In this document: positions 8,497 through 16,571 of the stretch, one piece after another
Layout of the letters: each line of letters begins with the position of its first letter
Position numbering within the stretch: the first letter of the stretch is position 1
The notes under the pieces: generated by a model
The model's database searches: none
Told to the model about the DNA's origin: nothing
What the model saw: the letters and a program-made list of their open reading frames with translations, nothing else
Source of the DNA: Cystobacter fuscus DSM 2262
GTDB taxonomy: Bacteria; Myxococcota; Myxococcia; Myxococcales; Myxococcaceae
Direction: 5' to 3'
Assembly (NCBI RefSeq): GCF_000335475.2
Contig: NZ_ANAH02000066.1
Location: 248,001 to 312,000 of the forward strand
DNA length: 64,000 nt
Position numbers and translations under genes: made by a program

Positions 8497-9423
8497 ATGA
8501 CCCAGAAAAATTTCGAGGAGCTGACCACCAAGTGTGGCGGAAAGTACAAGTGGTGGAACCAGAGCACCTATTGCAAGCAGGTGGCCAAAAGGCATCAAGA
8601 GGGCGTGTGTGCGGCCAGCTCCATCGTTTTCCTCTACAGCACCTTCCTGCGCGGGCATGACTTCGCTGACTCGGGGCAGGTAGAGGGTCTGGTGAAGAGC
8701 TTCAAGGAGTATCAAGACGCGCACCCGCCCCTCGAGCGCACGACTGTCCAGGAGGATGACGAAGATGAGGATGACCTGGAGATGCTCAACTTCGGTATCC
8801 ACTACGACGACCCGTCCCGCCTGTTCCCCTTGATCAAGGCTCATGATGTGGGGGATTACTGGAAGTTTCGTGGACAGTGGAATGAGGAGAAGAAGAAGTA
8901 CGAGAGCACGGACTCGAAAAAACATGCCAAGAAGGTGAAGAAGTTGGTGAATGGCATGTCGTCGAAGGTGATGGGCCGCCAAGAGCCGACAAATCCACCA
9001 CTGAGCTTCCGGAAGCTGATTCGCTGGCGAGGCGTGGAGAATCTGGTCAACCTGCAAGACATCGAGAGCTCCTCATCTCAAGAAGAGCGCATGCCCTACG
9101 AGCGCGCTGAGTTGATGATGGATAAAGCCTCCAACAAGCAATTGAAGATCGTCCGCCGAGCCCTCCTGTTCAACTCGAAGGTGCCCTTTTCCGCCGGGCG
9201 GCTGGAACCGATCCTCTCCTATCATGGATGCTATTACGTCCATGTCACCCGGCACGCGATGGCGGCATACGTGGACCGGCGCGTGGGTAAATACAAGTAC
9301 TTCGAGCCCAATGCGGGGATCGCGACATTCAATTCCGCCGAGGACCTGATGGAATTCACCTCGGCCTGGCTGAAGGATGAGTACGCGGACAGATCCTCCG
9401 TGGGGTTCTATCATTTCCTCTGA
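8497..9423 (+). CDS. YopT/C58-like cysteine protease domain protein
   Basis: 308 aa with AGGAGG upstream of the ATG. The C58 (YopT/AvrPphB) triad pattern can be laid over it: C38 in GVCAASS, H253 in VTRHAMAAYVD, and an acidic residue E270 in YFEPNAGIATF, where YopT has Asp in a similar F-D-P-N-G context. Residues 85-95 are a very acidic run and 130-155 a very basic one. No signal peptide, membrane span or secretion domain is seen. C58 proteases are typically toxins or type III effectors that cleave host proteins. The gene follows the deaminase-like gene by 104 bp on the same strand. The family call rests only on motif spacing. Confidence 0.5.
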   Translation: MTQKNFEELTTKCGGKYKWWNQSTYCKQVAKRHQEGVCAASSIVFLYSTFLRGHDFADSGQVEGLVKSFKEYQDAHPPLERTTVQEDDEDEDDLEMLNFGIHYDDPSRLFPLIKAHDVGDYWKFRGQWNEEKKKYESTDSKKHAKKVKKLVNGMSSKVMGRQEPTNPPLSFRKLIRWRGVENLVNLQDIESSSSQEERMPYERAELMMDKASNKQLKIVRRALLFNSKVPFSAGRLEPILSYHGCYYVHVTRHAMAAYVDRRVGKYKYFEPNAGIATFNSAEDLMEFTSAWLKDEYADRSSVGFYHFL

Positions 9424-9503
9424 AGCGCGGTCTCTTCCGGCCGCGCACACCCGCGGCGGATTTGGACGGCCGCCTGGCCCACGCGCCACGTACAATCCCC
9501 CGC

Positions 9504-10382
9504 ATGGATTCGCATCTGGAGTTCCTGTTCGAGGGGTTGATCGGGAAGAACACCTACTATCCGGCCCAGCTCGGCCAACCGGTGCGGGTCGAACACACCG
9601 CGAACCACGCGGTCATCGACTCCGGCCACGAGACCGACACCTTCAACCTGGTGATCAGCAAGCGACTGGGTGAAGAAGGCCCGGCGCTGGCCGAACGTAT
9701 CTGCGGGGAGTTCAACGCGAGGAGGCTGCCCGCGGCGTGGTGGACCTGCGATGAACTCCGGGAAGCCCCGCTCCTGGAAGCACTCGAGCGCCACGGCTTC
9801 GTCGAGGACGAGGCCGACGTGGGGATGCTCGCGGATCTCCGTGAGCTTCCGGTGCTGAACCCGCCTGCCGGACTGGAGATCAAGCTCGTGGAGAGGCCAG
9901 AGGAGATGGAAGCCTTCGGCCGCATCATCGCCTCGCTGTTCGAGCCGCCGGACGTCTACGTCCTGCCCTTCTACGAGAAGGTGGCCCGGCTGGGACGGCT
10001 CGCGGAGCGTCCACTGAAGCTCTTCCTCGGGTTCGTCGATGGCCGCCCGGTGGCGACGAGCTCCATCTATCTGGAGGGGGAGGGCGCGCACATCTTCGAC
10101 ATCAGCACCCTGGCCGAGCACCGCAACCGGGGCTACGGCTCGGCCATCACCCTCTTCTCCCTGTCCTTCGCGCGCTCTCTCGGCGCGAAGCGCGGCGCCC
10201 TTCAGGCCTCGCCGGACGGGGTGGGCATCTATCGACGGATGGGGTTCCGGGAGGTGTGTATGTTCCGGATCTACTCCAACAAGCGGGTGCTCAGGGAGGG
10301 CAGGTCCCCAGCTCTCACAATCCCCCCGTGTGGATTTCGCGCACTTCCAGTGTCGGGAACCGAGGAGCCGGAAACGTGCTGA
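9504..10382 (+). CDS. GNAT-family N-acetyltransferase
   Basis: A 292-aa protein with the GNAT acetyl-CoA loop R-N-R-G-Y-G-S-A (motif A) near residue 200, followed by the YRRMGF segment that commonly closes the domain. The N-terminal half is an extra domain seen in double-GNAT-type proteins. Start at the ATG 9504 keeps the conserved part; a possible longer start at 9462 has no ribosome site. Substrate unknown. The stop overlaps the GTG start of the next gene by 7 bp, so the two are probably co-translated. Confidence 0.75.
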   Translation: MDSHLEFLFEGLIGKNTYYPAQLGQPVRVEHTANHAVIDSGHETDTFNLVISKRLGEEGPALAERICGEFNARRLPAAWWTCDELREAPLLEALERHGFVEDEADVGMLADLRELPVLNPPAGLEIKLVERPEEMEAFGRIIASLFEPPDVYVLPFYEKVARLGRLAERPLKLFLGFVDGRPVATSSIYLEGEGAHIFDISTLAEHRNRGYGSAITLFSLSFARSLGAKRGALQASPDGVGIYRRMGFREVCMFRIYSNKRVLREGRSPALTIPPCGFRALPVSGTEEPETC

Positions 10383-10969
10383 GTGCCATTGAAGCCATTG
10401 CAGCCCTGAAGGATTGTCTCGAGCGCGAGAAGGACCTTCCCCTCAGAGCGGTGCGAGTGACGCCAGTTGATGCAAAGGAGCTGAGGCGGCTGGAAAGCAC
10501 GCTGGGCAAGGTGCTTCCAGAAGCGTACCTTCAATTCATCACTCGGCACGGTCTGTTCTGCGCGACGAATTGGCGTGGCATGGAGCGAGCCCGAATGCTG
10601 AGCCCCGCGGAGGTGTTGGAGCGCCACGAATGGAACAAGGAGTTCGTGGAGGAGGACTCGTTCGGCGACGGGGAAGAAGAGAAGGAAGCCGCCCGCCGCG
10701 AGTTGGAGGTGAGGAGGCGGCTCGTTCCATTCCAATACATCGCGGACTCGTACGTGAGCGACTTCTACAGCTTCGATACGCAACTGTGCCGGGCCAAAGG
10801 GGCGCTCATCATGCAGGCCTACCACGACGATTTCGACCTCGCGACGTGGCTCCTGGATGAGACACCCGATCTCTCTGGCTGCACCTTCGACTTCGACGAG
10901 CACATGCGCTGGGTGCTCCGAGAGTGTCTGGAGGAAGGGTCGTGGGGCCGGATGGACAAGGCTGGATAG
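10376..10969 (+). CDS. SMI1/KNR4 (SUKH) family protein
   Basis: 197 aa from a GTG start preceded by GGAG. The core LESTLGKVLPEAYLQFITRHG followed by GMERARMLSPAEVLER matches the SUKH fold (the leading residues pack as E-x-x-L-G-x-x-L-P). SUKH proteins are the commonest immunity proteins to contact-dependent nuclease toxins, and some are general partners. Here it is coupled to a GNAT gene and lies 1 kb after the candidate protease/deaminase pair, so an immunity role is possible but not shown. Confidence 0.7.
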   Translation: MLSAIEAIAALKDCLEREKDLPLRAVRVTPVDAKELRRLESTLGKVLPEAYLQFITRHGLFCATNWRGMERARMLSPAEVLERHEWNKEFVEEDSFGDGEEEKEAARRELEVRRRLVPFQYIADSYVSDFYSFDTQLCRAKGALIMQAYHDDFDLATWLLDETPDLSGCTFDFDEHMRWVLRECLEEGSWGRMDKAG

Positions 10970-10979
10970 CTGGACGCGC

Positions 10980-11888
10980 TCACTCGGCGAGCAACACGAC
11001 GGCGCGCCCGTGGGAGAAGGGCTGGGCCACGGCGAAGCGGGGCGTCACCGCCCAGCTTCCGTCCGGGCGAACGTAGCCGAACAGGCCGCCTTCCTTCACG
11101 GCGGCCAGGCCCTCGGAGAACGCCCCATTCACCGCCTCGAAGCGGGGCTCGATGACCTGGGCCCCCTTCTTGTCGATGAAACCATAGCGCCCCTTCACCT
11201 TCACCCGGGCGAGCCCCTCGTTGAACCAGCACTCGGACAGCTCGCCCTCCCAGCAGGAGATCGTGGGCTCCAGCACCCACGTGCCGGCCTCGTCCACGAA
11301 GCCGAACGTCTTTCCCTTCTGCACCAGCGCGAGGCCCTCCGAGAACGAGGTGCTCATCGTCTCGAAGGGATAGGTGGCGAGGCACGCTCCCTTCGGGTCG
11401 ATGAGGCGCCAGTACTCGCCCTTGGGGGGCTTCTTGAGTGCGACCAGCGCCTTGCCCTTCAGGAAGGGGCGGGCCAGTCCGCCTCCGAAGCCATCCAGCA
11501 CCACCTCGCCCTGGGGATTGATGTAGCCGTCCGTGGCCTTTGCCCCGGAGCGCATCACCGGTGCGAGCCCCGAGCCGAAGCGGCCCACGTTCGAGTACGC
11601 GGCTCCCGCGATGACGTACCTGGTGAAGTTGGCCTTGAACGCCACTGGCAACACGAGCGTGCCCCGCGTATCGATGAAGCCCGTGTCCGTCAGCGCCAGC
11701 CCATCGCTGAAGCCCGAGAAGGCGCGCCTCACCTTCAGCGCCTGCTGTCCCTTCACGTCGACAAAGGCCCAGCCATCCCCCGCGGGCATGCGGGCCAGCC
11801 CTTCGTTGAAGGTGAAGGGCGTTCCATGGGGGCTGGGGATGACCAGTTCCCCTGTCGTGTCGATGAAGCCGTAGCGGGTGGCGGACAT
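10980..11888 (-). CDS. WG (KWG) repeat protein
   Basis: 302 aa made of about six to seven repeats of 35-45 residues. Each contains a G-[FY]-[IV]-[DN]-x-x-G segment followed by FSEGLA-like loops (GFIDTTGELV, GFIDTRGTLV, GYINPQGEVV, GFVDEAGTWV, GFIDKKGAQV, GYVRPDGSWA). WG-repeat proteins are beta-rich scaffolds of unknown partner. The ATG at 11888 gives the first repeat directly; a longer start at 11915 has no better ribosome site. No signal peptide. Convergent with the SUKH gene. Confidence 0.8.
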   Translation of the reverse strand: MSATRYGFIDTTGELVIPSPHGTPFTFNEGLARMPAGDGWAFVDVKGQQALKVRRAFSGFSDGLALTDTGFIDTRGTLVLPVAFKANFTRYVIAGAAYSNVGRFGSGLAPVMRSGAKATDGYINPQGEVVLDGFGGGLARPFLKGKALVALKKPPKGEYWRLIDPKGACLATYPFETMSTSFSEGLALVQKGKTFGFVDEAGTWVLEPTISCWEGELSECWFNEGLARVKVKGRYGFIDKKGAQVIEPRFEAVNGAFSEGLAAVKEGGLFGYVRPDGSWAVTPRFAVAQPFSHGRAVVLLAE

Positions 11889-11957
11889 GGCGCGGACCCT
11901 AGCCACCGGTTCCACATCTCGTCCACGCTCGAGGCCGCGTGCGGGTATGGCATCACG

Positions 11958-12209
11958 TCACGGCAGCAGTGCTTCCTTCTTCAGCAGCTTGTTCGCGAGC
12001 GTGGTGTAGGACCACTTGCCCTCTTCATCCACGAGCCCCTTCTCGAGCAGCTCGCGCAGCTTGGGACCGATCTGGCTGGAGTGGCCGACGAGGTGGTGGT
12101 CCGCGCTCACCTTCCCGATGGCGTCCTCGCGGTCATCCGCCACGACGAGTCTGGCGGACAGCGTGTCGGCGTAGGTGGAATAGTCACTGTAGCCGTTCCT
12201 GGACGCACT
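11958..12209 (-). pseudogene. 3' remnant of a gene (unknown protein, C-terminal part)
   Basis: The minus strand stays open from before 12209 to a stop at 11958 with protein-like composition (NGYSDYSTYADTLSARLVV, then GPKLRELLEKGLVDEEGKW and TLANKLLKKEALLP). No ATG with a ribosome site heads it; the only in-frame start is a GTG at 12143 giving 61 aa. It could be a short GTG-started gene or, more likely, the tail of a truncated gene whose front was lost when the SGNH gene arrived. No family recognised. Confidence 0.3.
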
Positions 12210-12258
12210 CCAGCGCCAGCGGGGGCCGGAGCATGGGCACCGGTTTCCGGCCGTGCCG

Positions 12259-13293
12259 CTACGGCTTGAAGTCGAAGTAACAACTCTTCTGGAAGTACGA
12301 CGTCAGCACCTCGGCGATTGTCGCGTAGACCCCCTCGGAGGGGTGCAGCTTGTCGGAGACGGTGCCGTAGAGGAAATCCTCATCCAGGGCCGTGTCCGTG
12401 TACGTCAGCAGGGGAGCCTTCAGGACGTTCTTACCGACCCGGTCTCCCGGCTTGAACGTGTCGGGTTGCGCGAACGGGGCAAAGCCTTGCTTGGCCAGGA
12501 ATTTCGGGGTCAGGATCTGCCCGATATCGAAGAATTCGAGCGTCGATTTATTGAAGAGGTGCTGAATCTTCACCTGGGCGGTGACGAGCTGCGCCAGCCG
12601 GTTGTTGAAGTTGCTCGCGCCCGTCGAGATCTTCTTCCGATGATTGGTGTCCACCTTCCTCGCCTCGGCGTCCTTCTTCGGATCGAAGAAGCGAGGCATG
12701 AACTGCGGATCGGGCAGGCCGACGATGACCACGTGGGACCCTGATGCTTCGTTCAGGAGGTTCTGCGCTGTCTCGAAGACGTACTCCGCGACCTTTGGCA
12801 TCGCCGACGGGTCCCGGTTGACGGTGACGACGTCGTTCGCGCCGATCCAGATGATGAAGAGGGTCTGGCTGTCGGCGAAAACGCGCGACGTGTCCTTCTT
12901 GCGATCCTCCATGTACTTCGCCACCTCGTCCTTGAGCGTCGACAGGACTCCCGAGGCAAACCAGCCCCCCCAGTCCTGGCCGTCGGAGGAGTGCAGGGCG
13001 GTGGCGCCCCCTTCCGCGTAATTGGCGAGCTCCATCTTGCCGCGGGGCCACGAACCGCCAGTCGCCAGGCGCAGATGCTTCTTCGATTTCTCCACCGTCT
13101 TCTTCACATCTTCGCGGTAGAAGAGCTCCCCGCCGACGGACTCCCAGAAGAAATCGACCCAGTTCTTCCCGTCCGAGAAGCGGCCGTAGTCGTTGAGCTT
13201 CACCTGGGGGAGATTCGATAGGGCCCGATTGTACATATTGCCAATATCGGAGCAGCTATCGCCGAAGATGATGACTCTGGAGATCTTGTACAT
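12259..13293 (-). CDS. SGNH/GDSL hydrolase (lipase/esterase, thermolabile-hemolysin type)
   Basis: 344 aa with all four SGNH blocks: IFGDSCSD (nucleophile S13), block II Gly near 95 (AEGGAT), GANDV (N153), and DKLHPSE (D314, H317). The length and G-D-S-x-S-D-x-G-N start fit the phospholipase/lecithinase branch that includes Vibrio thermolabile hemolysin. No signal peptide is visible, which is unusual for a lipase of this branch. Codon use is less GC-biased than the flanks, with many Lys and Phe, fitting the accessory nature of the region. Confidence 0.85.
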   Translation of the reverse strand: MYKISRVIIFGDSCSDIGNMYNRALSNLPQVKLNDYGRFSDGKNWVDFFWESVGGELFYREDVKKTVEKSKKHLRLATGGSWPRGKMELANYAEGGATALHSSDGQDWGGWFASGVLSTLKDEVAKYMEDRKKDTSRVFADSQTLFIIWIGANDVVTVNRDPSAMPKVAEYVFETAQNLLNEASGSHVVIVGLPDPQFMPRFFDPKKDAEARKVDTNHRKKISTGASNFNNRLAQLVTAQVKIQHLFNKSTLEFFDIGQILTPKFLAKQGFAPFAQPDTFKPGDRVGKNVLKAPLLTYTDTALDEDFLYGTVSDKLHPSEGVYATIAEVLTSYFQKSCYFDFKP

Positions 13294-13482
13294 ACCCGGC
13301 CTTCCGATCGCCTGCGTTCGTAAGACAGTGGCGAGCTTAGCGTATAGGCGGGATGCGTGTATGCACCTCGCCCGGCCAACGGCACCTGTCTCTGGGAGAG
13401 GGTGTTCGGCGCCTGGGCGCGACGAGCCGGCGGAGGGGCTCCCCTCGCCCCTCCAGCCGCCTCCACATGCAGATGCTCGGGT

Positions 13483-14913
13483 TTAGTTGATGTAGTACCG
13501 GGCCATGAAGTTCAGGCGCGTCATGTAGCCCTTCTCCCCGGCGAGCGTCCGGCGTTCGGCCAGACTCGCCTCGAGCCCCAGGTCGACGTTCTTCATCGGC
13601 GTGAAGATGGGGCCGAAGTTGGCCTGCTGGACGAAGCGGTTGATGCCGAAGCGGCCACTGTCGAGCCCGGTCGACACGGCGAGCTCGGTGAAATCGTCGT
13701 CGAAGTGGCGCGCCATGCCGTAGACCACATTGAAGCGCAGCCAGTCGGTGGGCTTGAACTGGTAGCCGACGAGGAAGCCGAGGGCCTTCTCGAGCCGGAT
13801 CCGATTGGCTTCCGTCTCGTAGAGGGCGCCCTCGGAGTAGTTGAGGTAGCGCCCCACGCCCTTACCCCCTGTCACGCCGAAGGTGAAGATGTCGCTGCCG
13901 CGGACCTTCACGAGCCCGCTGACCGCGGCGCCCCAACCGCGCCGGATCGCGTCCACCTCCTCGCCATCCTTGACGCGCAGCTCCTGCGTCACGGCGCGCG
14001 CGCTCAGCGCACCCCACTGGAAGCTCTTGTCCCAGCGCACGACGAAGTCGGGCATGCGCGACAGGCTCGAGGCCATCACGGCGCCCTCCTCATCGAGCAC
14101 ATAGCTCGACGAGTTCTCGAGCGCGGCGGTGAAGGTGCCCAACGACTGGGTGACGTAGGAGTAGCGGATCTGCGGTTGGCGGATGATGGTCGCGCCCACG
14201 GGCCCGTTGAAGTCCACGGTCTCGGGGTAGTTGTCGATGTCCATGAAGGTGGACCAGGTCTGACCGATGAGCAGTCCGCCGAACTGACCGTACGCATGAC
14301 GCAGGCGGAAGCCGTAGCTGCTCGTCAGCTGCTGCGTGATGACGTTCCGGGGGGAGCCGTACTGCGCGGTGTCGCCGGTACGTGGCTCGTTGTTGAAGTC
14401 ACCTTCGACCTTCACCCCGAGGACGCCAAAGCGGGTCGGCATGCCCGCCTCGAGCCCCACCCGTGACGTGCGGGCGTGGACGAAGTCGCGGTGCTTGCGG
14501 TTGCCCTCGGGCGTGCCTTCGAGCGGCACGTAGGGGGAGAACGTCGCGTAGTCGATGTCGGAGTTGTCGCCCTGGAAGTCGTGATTCCAGTTCAGCTCCG
14601 CCCAGCCGTAGAACCGCATCGAGATGTCCGTGCCGGGCACGCGGAAGGAGCCGGGGATGTCACCCGTGACGACCGCGTCCTCTTGTTTCACCTCGACGGC
14701 GTCGAGCCGCTCCTCCGTGGTGGCCCCGGAGGTGGCCTCGGGCCGTGCCGCCTTGAGGGCGTCCATCTCCTCGCGAAGTCGCTTCAGCTCCGCGCGCAGT
14801 GCCTCGACGTCCGAGGGCCGTGGTTCTTGCTGTGCCTGCTCGGCGGCTGGGGCGGCGGAGCCCAGGAGCAGGACCGCGGTGGAGAGCCCTGCGAACGTCC
14901 GACGCATCCTCAT
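13483..14913 (-). CDS. DcaP-like trimeric outer-membrane porin
   Basis: 476 aa with a signal peptide (MRMRRTFAGLSTAVLLLGSAAPAA-like), then a short coiled coil (about residues 30-60, VEALRAELKRLREEMDALKA) and a long beta-barrel ending in an aromatic-rich strand (ARYYIN). The coiled-coil plus barrel layout is that of DcaP/FadL-like dicarboxylate porins. ATG 14913 is preferred because GAGGAG lies 9 nt upstream; ATGs at 14937 and 14922 lack proper spacing. It is the last gene of the ABC transporter operon (45-bp gap), so it probably admits the same substrate through the outer membrane. Confidence 0.8.
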   Translation of the reverse strand: MRMRRTFAGLSTAVLLLGSAAPAAEQAQQEPRPSDVEALRAELKRLREEMDALKAARPEATSGATTEERLDAVEVKQEDAVVTGDIPGSFRVPGTDISMRFYGWAELNWNHDFQGDNSDIDYATFSPYVPLEGTPEGNRKHRDFVHARTSRVGLEAGMPTRFGVLGVKVEGDFNNEPRTGDTAQYGSPRNVITQQLTSSYGFRLRHAYGQFGGLLIGQTWSTFMDIDNYPETVDFNGPVGATIIRQPQIRYSYVTQSLGTFTAALENSSSYVLDEEGAVMASSLSRMPDFVVRWDKSFQWGALSARAVTQELRVKDGEEVDAIRRGWGAAVSGLVKVRGSDIFTFGVTGGKGVGRYLNYSEGALYETEANRIRLEKALGFLVGYQFKPTDWLRFNVVYGMARHFDDDFTELAVSTGLDSGRFGINRFVQQANFGPIFTPMKNVDLGLEASLAERRTLAGEKGYMTRLNFMARYYIN

Positions 14914-14958
14914 CACTTTCATCTCCTCGGAGCCCATACGACTGCGCTGTCTGGGTGG

Positions 14959-15729
14959 TTAGTGCGCGAGCTGTCCCAGGAAGCCCCGGATCCGCTCGTT
15001 CTGTTGTTTGTCGAAGAACTCGTCGGGAGGAGCCTCTTGAAGCAGGCGGCCCTGATCGAAGAACAGGATCCGATCACCCACGTCACGGGCGAAACGCATC
15101 TCGTGCGTGACGACGATCATCGTCATGCCCGAGCGGGCGATGTCCTTCATCACGTCCAGCACCTCGTTGATCATCTCGGGGTCGAGGGCGCTGGTCGGCT
15201 CGTCGAAGAGCAGGATTTTCGGCTGCATCGCCAACGAGCGCGCGATGGCCACACGCTGCTGCTGGCCGCCCGAGAGCTGGTGCGGGTGTTTGTTCGCGTG
15301 GTCCTTCAGGCCCACGCGGGCGAGCAGCTCGAGCGCCGCGCGCTGGGCGTCCTGGCGTGGAGTCTTGCGGACGCGGCGGGGCGCGAGCGTGATGTTCTCG
15401 AGCACGGTGAGGTGCGGGAACAGATTGAACTGCTGGAACACCATTCCGACCTCGCGGCGGATCGCATCGAGGTTCTTCACGTTGTCATTCAGCTCGATGC
15501 CTTCCACCACGATCCGTCCGGAGTCGTGCTTCTCGAGCCGGTTGAGCGTGCGCAGGAACGTCGACTTCCCGGAGCCGGAGGCACCGATGATGACCGCGAC
15601 CTCGCCCTCGTGGAAGCGGGTGGAGACATCGCGCAGGACATGCGCGGCGCCGAAGTGTTTGTTCACGCCCTCCACGGTGATGAGCGGCGTTTGTTGCGAG
15701 GCGGTGGGGGGGGGCTGGGCGAGCGACAT
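14959..15729 (-). CDS. Polar amino-acid ABC transporter ATPase
   Basis: 256 aa with Walker A GASGSGKS, Q-loop FQQFNLFPH, signature LSGGQQQR, Walker B ILLFDEPTSALDPE and switch His in VTHEMRFA. This is the GlnQ/HisP/ArtP group that powers uptake of polar amino acids or opines. Start chosen at ATG 15729, 16 bp after the permease stop; the frame extends upstream but overlaps the permease. Third gene of a binding protein-permease-ATPase-porin operon. Confidence 0.93.
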   Translation of the reverse strand: MSLAQPPPTASQQTPLITVEGVNKHFGAAHVLRDVSTRFHEGEVAVIIGASGSGKSTFLRTLNRLEKHDSGRIVVEGIELNDNVKNLDAIRREVGMVFQQFNLFPHLTVLENITLAPRRVRKTPRQDAQRAALELLARVGLKDHANKHPHQLSGGQQQRVAIARSLAMQPKILLFDEPTSALDPEMINEVLDVMKDIARSGMTMIVVTHEMRFARDVGDRILFFDQGRLLQEAPPDEFFDKQQNERIRGFLGQLAH

Positions 15730-15745
15730 GTTCTTGCGTGGGCCC

Positions 15746-16531
15746 TCAGGACCGCTGCTCGACGTCGAGCCGCTGTTCGATGGCACCCGAGATCTGGGTC
15801 AGCACGGTCGTGAGGAAGAGGTAGATGCACGCCGTCGCGATGAACACCGGCACGGGCTGGAACGTGGCGGCCTGCACCCGGTTGCCGACGTTGGACAGCT
15901 CCACGACGCCGATGACATACGCCAGCGAGGAGTCCTTGAGCAGCGCCACCACGTTGTTCACCAGGGGCGGCAGCGCGATCTTGAAGCTCTGCGGGAACAC
16001 GATGTGGAGGAAGGTCTGCGCGGGCGACAGGCCCAGGGACCGGGCCGCCTCGGTCTGCCCCTTGGGAACCGCGAGGATGCCGGCCCGGAGCGCCTCGGCG
16101 TTATAGGCTCCCACGTTCACCGCGAGCGCCGCGGCCGCCGAGTTGAAGTCCGAGAGCTGGATTCCGGGAATGAGCAGCGGCAGGGCGAGGAACACGAACA
16201 GCACCTGCACGAGCAGGGGTGTGCCGCGGATCACCCAGATGTAGAGCCCAGCCACCCAGCGCAGCGGAGGGAAGGGCGCCAGCTTCGCCAGGGCGGCGAG
16301 CACGCCGAGCACGACGCCGACCAGTCCCGCGACGAGCGTCAGCTCCACGGTGACGCGCGCACCTTCCGCGAATTCCTGAGCGGCGGGGCCGATGGGCTCG
16401 GGCACCAGTGCGAGGGGAATGGCGAGCAGCCACAAGAAAGCCACCAGTACGACGATCGCCAGGGCGATGGTGGCGCTGCTGCGCTGTTGGCGCGTCCAGG
16501 CCTGGGGCCAGACGGAGAGAAGACCGTTCAT
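15746..16531 (-). CDS. Polar amino-acid ABC transporter permease
   Basis: 261 aa with about five to six transmembrane helices and the family coupling motif around residues 144-175 (EALRAGILAVPKGQTEAARSLGLS), which docks on the ATPase. The HEQRo-type permease usually works as a homodimer when, as here, only one permease gene is present. It lies 40 bp after the binding-protein gene and 16 bp before the ATPase. Confidence 0.92.
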   Translation of the reverse strand: MNGLLSVWPQAWTRQQRSSATIALAIVVLVAFLWLLAIPLALVPEPIGPAAQEFAEGARVTVELTLVAGLVGVVLGVLAALAKLAPFPPLRWVAGLYIWVIRGTPLLVQVLFVFLALPLLIPGIQLSDFNSAAAALAVNVGAYNAEALRAGILAVPKGQTEAARSLGLSPAQTFLHIVFPQSFKIALPPLVNNVVALLKDSSLAYVIGVVELSNVGNRVQAATFQPVPVFIATACIYLFLTTVLTQISGAIEQRLDVEQRS

Positions 16532-16571
16532 CGAGGCGTCCGGCGCACAGTGATGTCGTCTTGGCGAGCGC

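Noticed and set aside
14914..14937. Longer start for the porin
   Set aside because: ATG 14937 lacks a ribosome site and would place charged residues before the signal peptide; GAGGAG is spaced for 14913.
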